A DNA stretch of 64,000 nucleotides from Batillaria attramentaria (Eukaryota > Mollusca > Gastropoda > Batillariidae): positions 892,001-956,000 of the forward strand of contig JACVVK020000193.1 of NCBI GenBank assembly GCA_018292915.2. Direction: 5' to 3'. How positions within the stretch are numbered: position 1 is the first letter of the stretch; the number at the start of each line of letters is the position of its first letter. A program made the translations under genes and the position numbers. This document shows, in pieces, positions 53,140 through 63,646 of the stretch. A model generated the notes under the pieces. The model was not told the origin of the DNA, did not search any database, and saw nothing but the letters and a program-made list of their open reading frames with translations.

Positions 53140-53466
53140 CAGGAAGACTTGAATGGACATAATGAGGTACGGGTGCGACTTTGGGGGTGCTCCCCTTGGT
53201 ATGACACGTCTTATGATGTGGATGATTACACGGGCGGCATCGCAGGTGCCGTAGCTCCCGGGCCTGGTTATCGCCGGGATATTTATGACAGGATGCGTGG
53301 AATGCGGCCTTGTCCGCAGTCCTAAACCACACGGACCTCCATAGCATCATCTTTCTATCATCCACATCTCCATCATTATGCATAATATAAAATGCCCCAG
53401 CTTCCGAGCCCTCCGTGGATTCCACCCATGACCTGGTATGAGGGACAGTACTGGAGCTGGCAAAAA
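53140..53466 (+). mobile_element. tRNA-derived SINE family 1, headless copy
   Basis: Same body as 4289-4766 without the tRNA-like head: GGGTGCGACTTTGGGGGTGC, TGGATGATTACACGG, GGCCTGGTTATCGCC, AAACCACACGGACCTCCATA, GAGCCCTCCGTGGATTC and GGAGCTGGCAAA. 5' truncation is typical of retroposition. Confidence 0.8.
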
Positions 53467-54084
53467 AAAGTATCAAGTTCCAGATAAGGAAAACATTTAT
53501 TATCACTCAAGAACACTCGTTTTGAACGTAGATGCAAAGGATGCAAAGCTGAGTCACACGTTCATTTTCTGTATTCCAAGACCCGCGACAAGAGAGCGAA
53601 AGATCAAGTGCATGTGCTGACGCAAGTGCAGACTGTCTGGTGCATGCATGATGAATTGGATTCCCCAGGGCTCAGTGTGAAAGAACGCACCCCAAGCTTT
53701 GACGGGCTGTATAGAAGAACGCTCAAGATGCTTATCGTGGCATCATCGTAAAACACAGTCAGGTGTTGACGAAATGCTTGCAGTGTTCAAGCAGTCTACA
53801 GGCAGGCTCTTAGCAAATAATAAGCGTGTTTTTAGCATAAGTGTTAGCAGTGCTAGTATATAAATACTGCTGAATGTATGCTAACACTACCATATATGGT
53901 ATGTTAGCAGGAGTGAGGCAGAATGTAAGCAGCGTTGTAGTATGTTTGAAGCAGAACTTAAGTGTCTCAATTATGGTAATGAGGGGTGTATGCAAATTAT
54001 CACGTGACACTTGCAGGTATGCTGTAATTACCATTATCAAAAACAAAAATCCAGGCAATGAATTAACTACGAATATAAAATAAT
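53467..54084. other. No gene recognised
   Basis: Unassigned sequence; no domain or clear repeat. Confidence 0.35.
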
Positions 54085-54710
54085 GATTTTTACACCACCC
54101 GCCAGTGCGAGTTTTCAGTGCGTTAACTGCGAGTGCTTTACGTCCGAAAATAGTAATGAAACACAGAGCGAAAGTGTGGGCCATGAGTTTTCATAACCCT
54201 CTCAGTGGTTTACGAGTTCACCAAAAAAAACAACAACAAAAAAACACTCCAGTTACATCACCAGTCAAGACGTTGAAACAGAGATTTTTGCATTCTGCAG
54301 GTGGAAAAAAACCCGCTGAAGATGGATGAAAATGAGGTGATGCTGATTGCATTTGGGAGAACAAAACAAAGAAACAGCAAAACGATAAACGAAAAGCTAA
54401 GGGAAACGTATAATGAACAAGACTTAGTCCGAAAGACAGAAACATTGACAGAAAGCGTCTGTGAAGGAGTCGAATCGAACTCAACACACAAACAACGCAA
54501 TGCTCAACAGACAAGCAGACGAAATCGCTTGTTCAGCCTACCGCTAAAAGTGAAAACTCCTAGATTTGGCCATCACTACGTGCCAATGTGCGCTCGGTTA
54601 ATGTTCACGCAGAGAGACTAAATACAGCTAAATTTATACAGTCTCTGGTTCACGCTCCCACGACCGATACGGCAAGACGTGTCGAAAGCGTTTGAATTTG
54701 GATACACGTA
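54085..54710 (+). repeat. Dispersed ~600-bp repeat, copy 1
   Basis: Diverged direct copy of 55965-56505. Shared blocks are TCTGAAAATAGTAATGAAAC-type, GAGCGAAAGTGTG, TTTACGAGTTCAC, ACACTCCAGTTA, AAATGAGGTGAT-type and ACAGCAAAAC.ATAAAC. A third piece lies near 55085-55150. No coding signature; possibly a non-autonomous element. Confidence 0.65.
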
Positions 54711-54837
54711 GTAATGGAAACAACATCATAGGACGGGCTAAAAATTTCACGTTCAAAGTCACGTTTTGTGGCATAAACGCACGTCGCTCGCATTCTCCGC
54801 ACAGACATGATGCAAGTGTAACTCTGACAATAACAAC

Positions 54838-54840
<3 letters not shown>

Positions 54841-54917
<77 letters not shown>
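54841..54917. repeat. (GT)n microsatellite
   Basis: About 77 bases of GT with one TATG interruption. It borders the dispersed repeat at 54912-55045. Confidence 0.95.
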
Positions 54918-55045
54918 ATTTGTCTCCAGGCCTGTTTCTCCGAAAATACTCAACCGAATGGCTTCAAATTTGGGGTATCCGAATATATCAATATCTTGTT
55001 CTAAGTGATTTGGGAGTTTTCACCCTTTTGAAAAAAAGTTGGATG
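54912..55045 (+). repeat. Dispersed repeat shared with 18365-18455
   Basis: Contains TTTCTCCGAAAATACTCAAC, CGAATGGCTTCAAATTTGGG and GATTTGGGAGTTTTC, matching the copy near 18.4 kb. Confidence 0.6.
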
Positions 55046-55964
55046 AATAAATAAGGTGGTATTGACCGCATTTAAGGGGGAAAAAAAACAAAAAGCAGAA
55101 ATAAAATAAACCAAAAGCTACTTGGAAACGTATAAACAAGTTAGACCTGGTATTCATGACGCGTGTTTAGCTACGACTCCAACATGGTGCATATGGGAGG
55201 CGCAAGTCTTTCTCAGATCGAATAAGTACATCCCTGTCAGAACCTTGTGTGCTTCTGTGAGGTGCCGAATTCAACGTAAGTAAACTGCAACGCTTGTTGC
55301 TAGTACTGTCCGTCATTAGTGACCGAGTGTCGAACGACAAAACCTGTAGCGGTCCCAATATCACTCCTCCCTCAAAATACTTTTCTTCACCTAAACACAG
55401 ATTAGGTCTTTAGGCGCTTGGATAGGTGTATTTGAATTCAAAAGTACCTGTCGGCAGGCATGGAAGTCAGTACAATATGTCTGTAATATTATCCCATCAA
55501 GGAAACTAGGCTGCGGTTGCCATTAAAAAGGAAAAGAAACTTAAACAACATGAAATAATACGGAGAAGGCACACATTACAATGACTCTAGTCATAAACAA
55601 TCACAAGAGTTCCTATTCCTAAAAAAAAAACACACAAATTCCCTAAGTTTACTCCTGATTATATACACATCACGAGAGTCATCAAAATTCATCACACATT
55701 TTCATTGTGTATCATCCATTCAAATACAGGTATCACATATCAGCCCACCACATCCGGTACATGCAGTCACAGTGAAATTAAAACCTCTCTCTCTCTCTCT
55801 CACACACACACGCACGCACGTACACAGCAGTCTGCTCAGCCTACAGCCATGGGCACTGCACACTATATTTCTGCATGGGGCTCGTTAAAACTCGCAGCTT
55901 TTCGGTCGAAATCAACAAACTCGTGCGGTGTATTTTCCGTAATCGAGGCACCTCATTGTGAAAA
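55046..55964. other. No gene recognised
   Basis: Carries a short piece of the 54085-type repeat (55085-55150) and a (CT)n(CA)n tract near 55786-55815. Confidence 0.35.
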
Positions 55965-56505
55965 CTATTTTTACTCCACTCGCCGGTGCAAACTTTCAGT
56001 GAGTTAAGTATGAGTGCTATACGTCTGAAAATAGTAATGAAACAGAGAGCGAAAGTGTGAGTTATGACTTTCCATAATCCACTCATAGGTGGTTTACGAG
56101 TTCACAAAAACACACTCCAGTTAAGTCATCGGTCAGTGGCCTTGAAATGGAAATTTCTGACCTGCTAAAACCGCTGAAAATGTATAAAATATGAGGTGAT
56201 AATGGCTGCATTGGGAAAGGCAATGTAGAGAACAGCAAAACAATAAACCAAACGCTACGCGGAAACATGTAAACAAGACAAATAGCCACCAGCATCACCA
56301 CAAAACGTCAGGAAGGAGACGAGTCGAACACACGCACGACACACGAGCAGACGAAAAGGCAACACTCGAGCAGACGAACTACTGTTTTCTGCCTACCGTG
56401 ATGAAAATTCGAAGATATGGCCTTCACAGTGTGAACCAAGTGAAACTTGGCGCTTTCATGGTCGACACATCGCTGCAATACATGTCGAATGTTTGAATCT
56501 GCCCA
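55965..56505 (+). repeat. Dispersed ~600-bp repeat, copy 2
   Basis: Second copy of the 54085-54710 repeat in direct orientation, about 1.88 kb downstream, with scattered substitutions and indels. Confidence 0.65.
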
Positions 56506-57647
56506 CACGTACACTTTTTGCCCCCTTCGCTACGGAGTCTGACGCTTGTAGCCAGTTCTACACCGATACACGAAATTAGCACAAGAATCTGGCCACGCAG
56601 ATAGTAAACTTTGAAAGTATTTTTTCATGGTTGAATTTACTGTGTTGGCAATTTGTTTCAACAGTGGCATCTTCACATTTGATGTTGTACGTCAAACTCG
56701 TAAACAAGACAGCACGCAGTGGTATCGAATAAAACTACTACTTTTCGCGGTGTCAGTGGGAATGGTGTCTCTAAAAAGGTCTGTCAAAAATGAGCACTTG
56801 GATCACTAAATTGAATTTTTGAAGAGAAAAGAAAATACTCGTGGTATAAACAGCTCACATGGGCTTTCTGAAAAGGTAGTCGTGACAAATCCCCACTTGG
56901 GGGATGGGAGGTGGGAGGGTTTTGAGGACAGATTTTATTAGAGTCAGAAACCAGAAGTTTGCTCTCATTCTGCACTTGAATAAGCAAGTACGAAATACAT
57001 ACCATACCAGGAAATATACATGTATATTAATTAGAAATATCTTGATCAGTAGTGGTTCAGCAGCTTCCTGACCAACTGTAATAATTACCATCAAAAAGCA
57101 CATCAATGTTTGGCCCAAAGACCAAAAAAATCGACCATATTTTGACAGAAAGTTTGCTCTCACATTCTGACATATGCAGATATTGGATATAAATGGATAC
57201 CAACTGAAAGGATAATCAAGTTTCTTTCAGAGAACGTAAATTAAATAGAAATGTCTTGATTAGTAGTGCTCAGCAGCTCCTTGACCAACCACTGCCCTCA
57301 AAATGCACATAATATGGGGCAGAAAGATTGGCAAAATGGCCACTTAACGCCTCACTACATGTTGCAACCCCGACGAATTCGTTTGTTTTTTAATACCAGG
57401 TATCTCAGATTTACATGGTTGGTTTCGTTATCTTTGCAAGATATACGCACTTTACTATGTAAGTTGGCCCATACCATTATTCCATTACTGACAAAATATC
57501 AATCATGTCAAATAGTGGGTCCTGCATCCTGATGTTTTGGCTACATGTATTACCAAAATTTATTAGTACATGAAGTGAAGATCACATGGAGAAAAAAATT
57601 CATGCATTTGACAAAACATACTTGAAACCCCCAAACAATACATACTT
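56506..57647. other. No gene recognised
   Basis: Unassigned. Two short similar segments (GTTTGCTCTCA..TTCTG, AATTA...AGAAAT.TCTTGAT.AGTAGTG) at about 56950-57070 and 57145-57280 suggest a diverged local duplication. Confidence 0.35.
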
Positions 57648-57650
57648 AGG

Positions 57651-59141
57651 CCTCGGTCACAACCGGCCGCACGATTTTTTTATGCTTGCGATTTTCACGA
57701 AATGTCTGCGGCCTGCGGCTTCTACGATCTGAACTTTTTTTTAAGGTTGCAAATCGTGCGCGTACGATATACGTGCGATGGCGTACGTTCCCCGCAAGTC
57801 TCGCACGGGTAACGTCTTGCGATTTCAGTTGGTCAAAAATCGTACGACGGCCGTACGGATCGTACGTTGTCCTCGCAGTTATCGTACGGAGGTCGTACGC
57901 CTTCGTACGACGTTCGTGCGATGTTGACGATGTTTGCACGGGCTATACGGGTGTCGTGCGTGCGCCGTACGGCTATCGTAAGTGCTCTGTACGCGTGGTG
58001 TGCGTCGGTCGTTCGACGGCCATGGCCGACGCGCGTTTTTCATGCATATAGGGACCAGCCTACATATATACATGTAGTTTGTTTATGGAAAGAAGACATC
58101 AGAGGATTTGGATATTATTAACAGAGAGTTTGACAAACCTATGGACACGTACACAACTTGACAGACACTGACACAGCACTGCAACACTTCTACATTGCAC
58201 ACCAACATCCCCAGGGCCCGCACCTGGTCTTGCGTCAGCCTTGCGGAGCACTCACGGAGCACGTGCGTGCATCGTGGGAACATCGTACTACCGACTTGCG
58301 GTCTGTGATCACGTGCGGCCATCGTGCGTTCCTCGTGGGAAGCACGCAAGACAACCGTGCGTCACTTGTGCGTTCATCGTGCGGCCGCCGTGCGGCCATC
58401 GTGACCTATTTTTCTCGCCCGGAGAGGTCAAAGTCGTACGATGCACTTGCGGCAATCGTGTGTTGGCCGTACAGTGGCCGTGCGACCAACGCAAGTGTGT
58501 AAAAAATCGCAGATGATCGTAGAGTTTGTTGATTATGTCGAAAACCGGCCGCAGCGCTCTGCGGCCTCCTTGCGACCTGGAAATTTCGCAGGACGCCCGT
58601 GCGCCGTCCGCAAGATTTGCCACGATTTTTGGCCGTAGACCCGCCGTAGGAGCCCGTACGGCCGGTTGTGACCGTAGCTACGGTCACAACCGGCCGTACG
58701 GGCTCCTACCGCAAGTCGGTAGTACGATGTTCCCACGACTCACGTACGTGCTCCGTGAGTGCTCCGCAAGGCTGACGCAAGACCAGGTGCGGGCCCGGGG
58801 GATGTTGGTGTGCAATGTAGAAGTGTTGCACGCACGACACCCGTATAGCCCGTGCAAACATCGTCAACATCGCACGAACGTCGTACGAAGGCGTACGACC
58901 TCTGTACGATAACTGCGAGGACAACGTACGATCCGTACGGCCGTCGTACGATTTTTGACCAACTGAAATCGCAAGACGTTACCCGTGCGAGACTTGCGGG
59001 GAACGTACGCCATCGCACGTATATCGTACGCACGATTTGCAACCTTAATTTTTTTTTTCAGATCGTAGAAGCCGCAGGCCGCAGACATTTCATGGAGATC
59101 GCAAGCATAAAAAATTCGTGCGGCCGGTTGTGACCGAGGCC
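57651..59141. mobile_element. Long-inverted-repeat element rich in CGTACG (PIF/Harbinger-like, tentative)
   Basis: Ends are GGCCTCGGTCACAACCGGCC and its reverse complement, flanked by TTA on both sides (3-bp duplication), as in PIF/Harbinger elements. The arms 57651-57965 and 58828-59141 are inverted copies. A second paired block joins 58165-58300 with 58705-58830, so the right arm equals the left arm minus ~200 bp. CGTACG, CGATCGT and related CpG-rich words recur dozens of times, far above the surrounding composition. The unpaired middle (58300-58645) has the same style and includes a subsidiary terminus (GGTTGTGACCGTAG). No transposase; non-autonomous. Confidence 0.65.
58646..58709. repeat. 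64-nt perfect palindrome
   Basis: The left half starts GTAGGAGCCCGTACGG and ends TGTGACCGTAG at 58677. The right half from 58678 (CTACGGTCACAACCGG) is its exact reverse complement to 58709. It is a head-to-head junction of two terminal-type sequences (CGGTCACAACCGGCCG) inside the CGTACG-rich element, able to extrude a cruciform. Confidence 0.9.
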
Positions 59142-59399
59142 TTATGTATTATGTATCACACAAAAATCAACGAAACTAAACACAGTAGCAACAGAAAAAA
59201 ATCAAACAAACCAAAAACCAAACAAAAGCAGGCAGGTAGGAAAGTAAGAAAAAAACAAAACAAAATGAAAGTATACCCCACTCCCACTTAAGCAAAACGA
59301 TACAGTTAATAAAAAAAAATATTAAAAAAGTGATATAGTGCAGGTGATGTTGAAGGGAAGCAACTCGATTATGTCGAGTGTTAGACTCCAGAGAGTGGT
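59142..59399. other. No gene recognised
   Basis: A-rich sequence between the CGTACG-rich element and the 9-bp-TSD element. Confidence 0.35.
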
Positions 59400-59408
59400 C
59401 GAGTGTAC

Positions 59409-60067
59409 CACTCTCTGGGGCACAGAGTCTTTCAGTGGAAAGTACCTCTGTGCACGGTGGGGAAATGGCGCTCACTGCGCTACCGTGACGGGCCTAAATT
59501 GTCTCGGTGCTCTCAAACACAAGGTCGCGCACTATGTCATCCTTGACCAGCTTTGAACCCACAAGGATCCTCAATGGCGCAAGTGACGGTAGGCTGTCTT
59601 CAGAGTGGAAGTAGGCGTGTTTCTGAATCAGAGACATACATGTCTCTGTCTGAATGGACAGATCTATTATTACATTCAGTCCTAGAGCACGGGTGTGTAT
59701 GCTTTTGTAATCGTCTCTTATTCCACCACAAGGCAGGTACGTGATCGTCTGCACCGTGCAATAATACTTGCCTGTAGAGTGCAACACCTTTGCCTGTCAG
59801 AGTGCAACCCCCTTGCCGTTTACTCACATCCTGTTGGATCAGTGTACCACGTAAACAGTACCATCAAAGCGCAACAATAATTGTCCGCTGGCAAAGATTT
59901 TGCCCAAACGAAAGTGGTCGGATATTCAAGACTTCGTTTCAAATCGAATCATATGACACACAAGTCTTCGCTTTTCTAAAAAAAATTCGCCATTTTTTAA
60001 AATGGCACTGGGTGTAAGCAGTCACATTTTCACACCCCGCCGAAAAGGGACTGCACTCTGGAGTCTA
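59409..60067. mobile_element. 9-bp-TSD element, copy 2 (~659 bp), inverted relative to copy 1
   Basis: Flanked by a perfect 9-bp direct repeat CGAGTGTAC (59400-59408 and 60068-60076), different from that of copy 1, so these are independent insertions. Ends are CACTCTCTGGGGCAC and GGACTGCACTCTGGAGTCTA. Sequence is highly similar to 39518-40182 on the other strand. Interpretation as for copy 1: a MULE-like non-autonomous element. Confidence 0.8.
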
Positions 60068-60169
60068 CGAGTGTACCTGCAATAGTTGTGTCCCTTAGTT
60101 TAAAAAAAAAAAAGAATCATGATTGTGTTCTAGTGTTTCCTCCACACGCGAGAGTACGCAAATGGTTTG

Positions 60170-60203
<34 letters not shown>

Positions 60204-61436
60204 GACATTTGTAGGGCGCATTTCTTTGGACTTAACTTAAACTGATAAATGAGCCAATTTGTAGTCTAGTAAAACTAAGGAAAATACTAGTTTTTATGGG
60301 AGCCAGGCAAGATTGAAGTTTTGGACACCCCCCCCCCTCCCCACCCCAGTGACACACCAACAACTTTTATTTGATCTGAACCTTGTCTTGAGTACCGTTA
60401 TGAAATTTATCATGTATGGAAGAGTACCTCGCAATTTGGATAATAAGAATGCGCAAAATGATAAAATGAACTCCACGATCTGATCTTTTTTTTTCTTTTT
60501 TTTAAAAATCGTTTGAGTATCCAAAAAGTATTCATTGCTTTGGCAACACAAATCTGACACCGTGAGCACATTTACAAACCAAGATTTTTCACATGATCAA
60601 AGAAATGGATGCCATTTTAACAGACGGAAATTTGGGTTGGAAGGTGAGTTAACCCAGTGGGCCGCAGACCACCACAAACAAGGACTGATTCAGTTACTTA
60701 GCTGCAGCATTTAAGATCAGACCGGACTCTATCAACAACGCATACAGCTCCTATATTGATAAGTAAATTACGCCTTCACGCCGGTGACCTCCTGAGCTTT
60801 AGCTAAAGCTTTGTCATCCCTTTCTTGTCAACTCATGGTGTGAGATTTTCACTTCTTGTAAATGCTGAAGCTATTGAAACTGGCTCAGCCAATAATGTCA
60901 AGTCAATAATTATGCGGTAGCTACCTGGCGCAGAAACACGTTAACGTTTGTTTGTTTGTTTGTTTTCTCTCCTGCCAAGGATCAACGTAAACGTCCATGA
61001 TTTGAGTAAGCAGAGCTTATTAGGTAGATGCCTAATTTAATTTCAACTATGACGGTGCGACCATCGAAATGGCATCGGAATGTTTGGTCGCTGGAGAACG
61101 GAGCCATACTACGAATAGTTTTGTGCACGCACCTGGTTGTTACCGGAATCAAGTAACACGAAGGGGACGTCAAAGGAAACGCTACAACGGGGAATGGAGT
61201 TCTATTCGCCAGTCAATGATATGAAAACTTGGCGATTTCACAAAACAAAGGAGCTGTGCAACGATTCTGATCTTTAGGCATATGTCCCTTTTCCTTTTAT
61301 CAAAATTTGAAAACATTCAGTCTGCGCACACTACACTGAATGAATACAATTTATCTTCGTTTGAATCTGATCAAACAATGAACACGAGTGTCCACTATAA
61401 CCACATAATTATTAAGGGAAAGCAGCGTTTGATTAG
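60068..61436. other. No gene recognised; 3' side of gene A
   Basis: Contains (AAT)n at 60168-60200 and a C-rich run near 60328-60345. A TTTATT at 60366-60371 (AATAAA on the minus strand) is about 1.07 kb past the gene A stop codon and could serve as its poly(A) signal. That is inference. Confidence 0.35.
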
Positions 61437-61598
61437 TTAGTCTTGGACCATAGGAACATGTTTTGTGAAGTCAATTGAAACATATTCAGTCGTTTCGCGT
61501 GGGGGTGGTTCTTCTTGAGCTTTTTTGAGCTGGTTTTCTGTGAACTGGATGGTGGTGTAGACAAGTCCGTCTTTGTTGGGCGCTTCACCTTCTGCACC
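61437..61598 (-). CDS. Last coding exon of IgSF-type receptor (gene A): ITIM/ITSM tail
   Basis: After a strong acceptor (GTGTCTGTTTTTAG) the minus strand encodes GAEGEAPNKDGLVYTTIQF, TENQLKKAQEEPPPRE and TTEYVSIDFTKHVPMVQD, then TAA (61437-61439). That is 53 residues, starting in phase 0. LVYTTI fits the ITIM consensus (I/V/L/S-x-Y-x-x-I/L/V), and TEYVSI fits the ITSM consensus (T-x-Y-x-x-I/V). These phosphotyrosine sites recruit SH2 phosphatases or SH2 adaptors in immune-type receptors. GLVYTTIxF and TEYxxIDFTK endings are, to my knowledge, common in invertebrate multi-Ig receptors, which is why I place the gene there. It should follow exon 62902-63002, which ends in phase 0. The ectodomain is outside the window. 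Confidence 0.65.
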   Translation of the reverse strand, partial: GAEGEAPNKDGLVYTTIQFTENQLKKAQEEPPPRETTEYVSIDFTKHVPMVQD

Positions 61599-61629
61599 CT
61601 AAAAACAGACACAGTGCACATCCATTAGA

Positions 61630-62394
<765 letters not shown>

Positions 62395-62610
62395 TTAAGC
62401 GATATTGTGAGTTGGACCAGGGTTAGGATGAACATCGTTGGAAACAAGTAGTAGCAGTTGTATGACGATGAAAGGAACAATGTTGGAAGGTGAAGTTTTG
62501 GTTGATCGAGTTACGGAGGTGGAGACTTGAATGGACTGAGGCTGGGGAGGTTCAGACGGGGAACCACGACAAAGGGTGACTTGAGGGGGTTTTAAAAGAT
62601 GGACGAGCAC
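62395..62610 (-). pseudogene. LINE polyprotein N-terminus with 2A-like NPGP motif
   Basis: Minus-strand frame ending IQLLLLVSNDVHPNPGPTHN. A hydrophobic LLLLxSGDVxPNPGP segment opens the polyprotein of many CR1/L2-group retrotransposons and resembles the 2A ribosome-skipping motif (DxExNPGP), although here the residue pattern (DVHPNPGP) departs from the functional consensus. No endonuclease follows in the frame (stop at 62395), so only a 5' fragment is present, in the gene A intron. Confidence 0.5.
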
Positions 62611-62901
62611 GGCAGGAGAGATTCCTGCTTGGTCACAGAAGAACAGTCTTTCTAGAACGATTCAGTGTTGTCGGTAGTTCAATCGCTGAAAGAAAGGATC
62701 ATACAATGAGATACTCACCCGGTATACTCCAAGACCCTTCATTTCCATGAACGTGGTGTATTAATATAGGACAGTTCTTTACCAAGTTTTGGAGGTGACA
62801 TTCGAGCAAGCAGAAGTAAATAATCCCCCAAGACCACTCCATGAATTTCACACACACACAAAAACCCCAACAGAATTCGGTGAAAAGTTCAATTGACTCA
62901 C

Positions 62902-63002
62902 CGATTGATCGAGTGCTTCTTCGCTGCTGAAGGCATAATTCTCATACACGGACGCCTCCATTGGCCTCATAGACAACGGCATCATGTTGCCATAAACTGG
63001 GC
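62902..63002 (-). CDS. Cytoplasmic-tail exon of IgSF-type receptor (gene A)
   Basis: A 101-bp minus-strand exon with acceptor ATATTGCAG and donor TCG before GTGAGT, phase 1 in and phase 0 out. It encodes PVYGNMMPLSMRPMEAS and VYENYAFSSEEALDQS. PVYGNM is a YxxM motif (SH2 of PI3-kinase) and also YxN (Grb2-type SH2). VYENYAF adds a YxN and a second Tyr. The phase-0 donor matches the phase-0 acceptor of the ITIM/ITSM exon at 61598, and the phase-1 acceptor matches the small exon at 63411-63452. The exon belongs to the intracellular signalling tail. Several tyrosines in two short exons are a strong sign of a phospho-regulated receptor. Confidence 0.65.
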
Positions 63003-63410
63003 CTGCAATATGAAGTTTTATATCACAGTTTATGTGCACAAACTGTAAGGCCGTTCCCAAATACACACCATAATTCCATGATTCCATGAAAAACAGTAAA
63101 CCCCAAACAGAATCTAATAATGCATGTCAGCAAGGGAGGGACGGGGGTGGGGAGAGAGAGAGAGAGAGAGTCTTGTTAACAAATTCTTTGACAGTACCTG
63201 TCGAGCCTTGAAACACTAATCATGCTACTCTTAATTTGCTTTTGTTAATCCACTGCCCACATGTTGGTCGTGTTTTCTCTCGCCTGTTATTGCTCTCTCT
63301 CTCTCCCTCTCTCTGAGTGTGTGACTGGATTCATCTATAGCTATGCCCCTGAACATGTCTGAAAAGTGTAAATACGTAAAATCTGCATACGCTTCTGAAA
63401 GGTGGAATAC

Positions 63411-63452
63411 CTTTCTGTTTGTCTCGTCCATTGTCAAGTGGTTCCCTTTCAC
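63411..63452 (-). CDS. Small juxtamembrane-type exon of gene A (candidate)
   Basis: A 42-bp minus-strand segment between TGTTTGTAACAG and GTATTC, phase 1 at both ends, encoding EREPLDNGRDKQK. It is hydrophilic, fits a cytoplasmic region, and its phase matches the exon at 62902-63002. Micro-exons of this kind are common in receptor tails, but a 42-bp match can arise by chance. Confidence 0.35.
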
Positions 63453-63573
63453 CTGTTACAAACATACAGTATATGATCATGACAAGAAACGTCGGAAAGT
63501 ATCGCTGACGTTTTACACAAGGTTTGTCATTTTCTGGTCACAAATTCCTACCCGAAAAGTGTGTACATTAGTA

Positions 63574-63646
<73 letters not shown>

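Noticed and set aside
57646..59133. Arg-rich open frames on both strands in the CGTACG-rich block
   Set aside because: They come from CpG-rich repeated words inside inverted repeats, are open in several frames at once and have no domain.
39518..60067. A 20.5-kb Polinton/Maverick-like element bounded by ~660-bp inverted repeats
   Set aside because: Each arm has its own different 9-bp target-site duplication, so they are two independent small insertions. The interior has no polymerase, integrase, ATPase or capsid genes.
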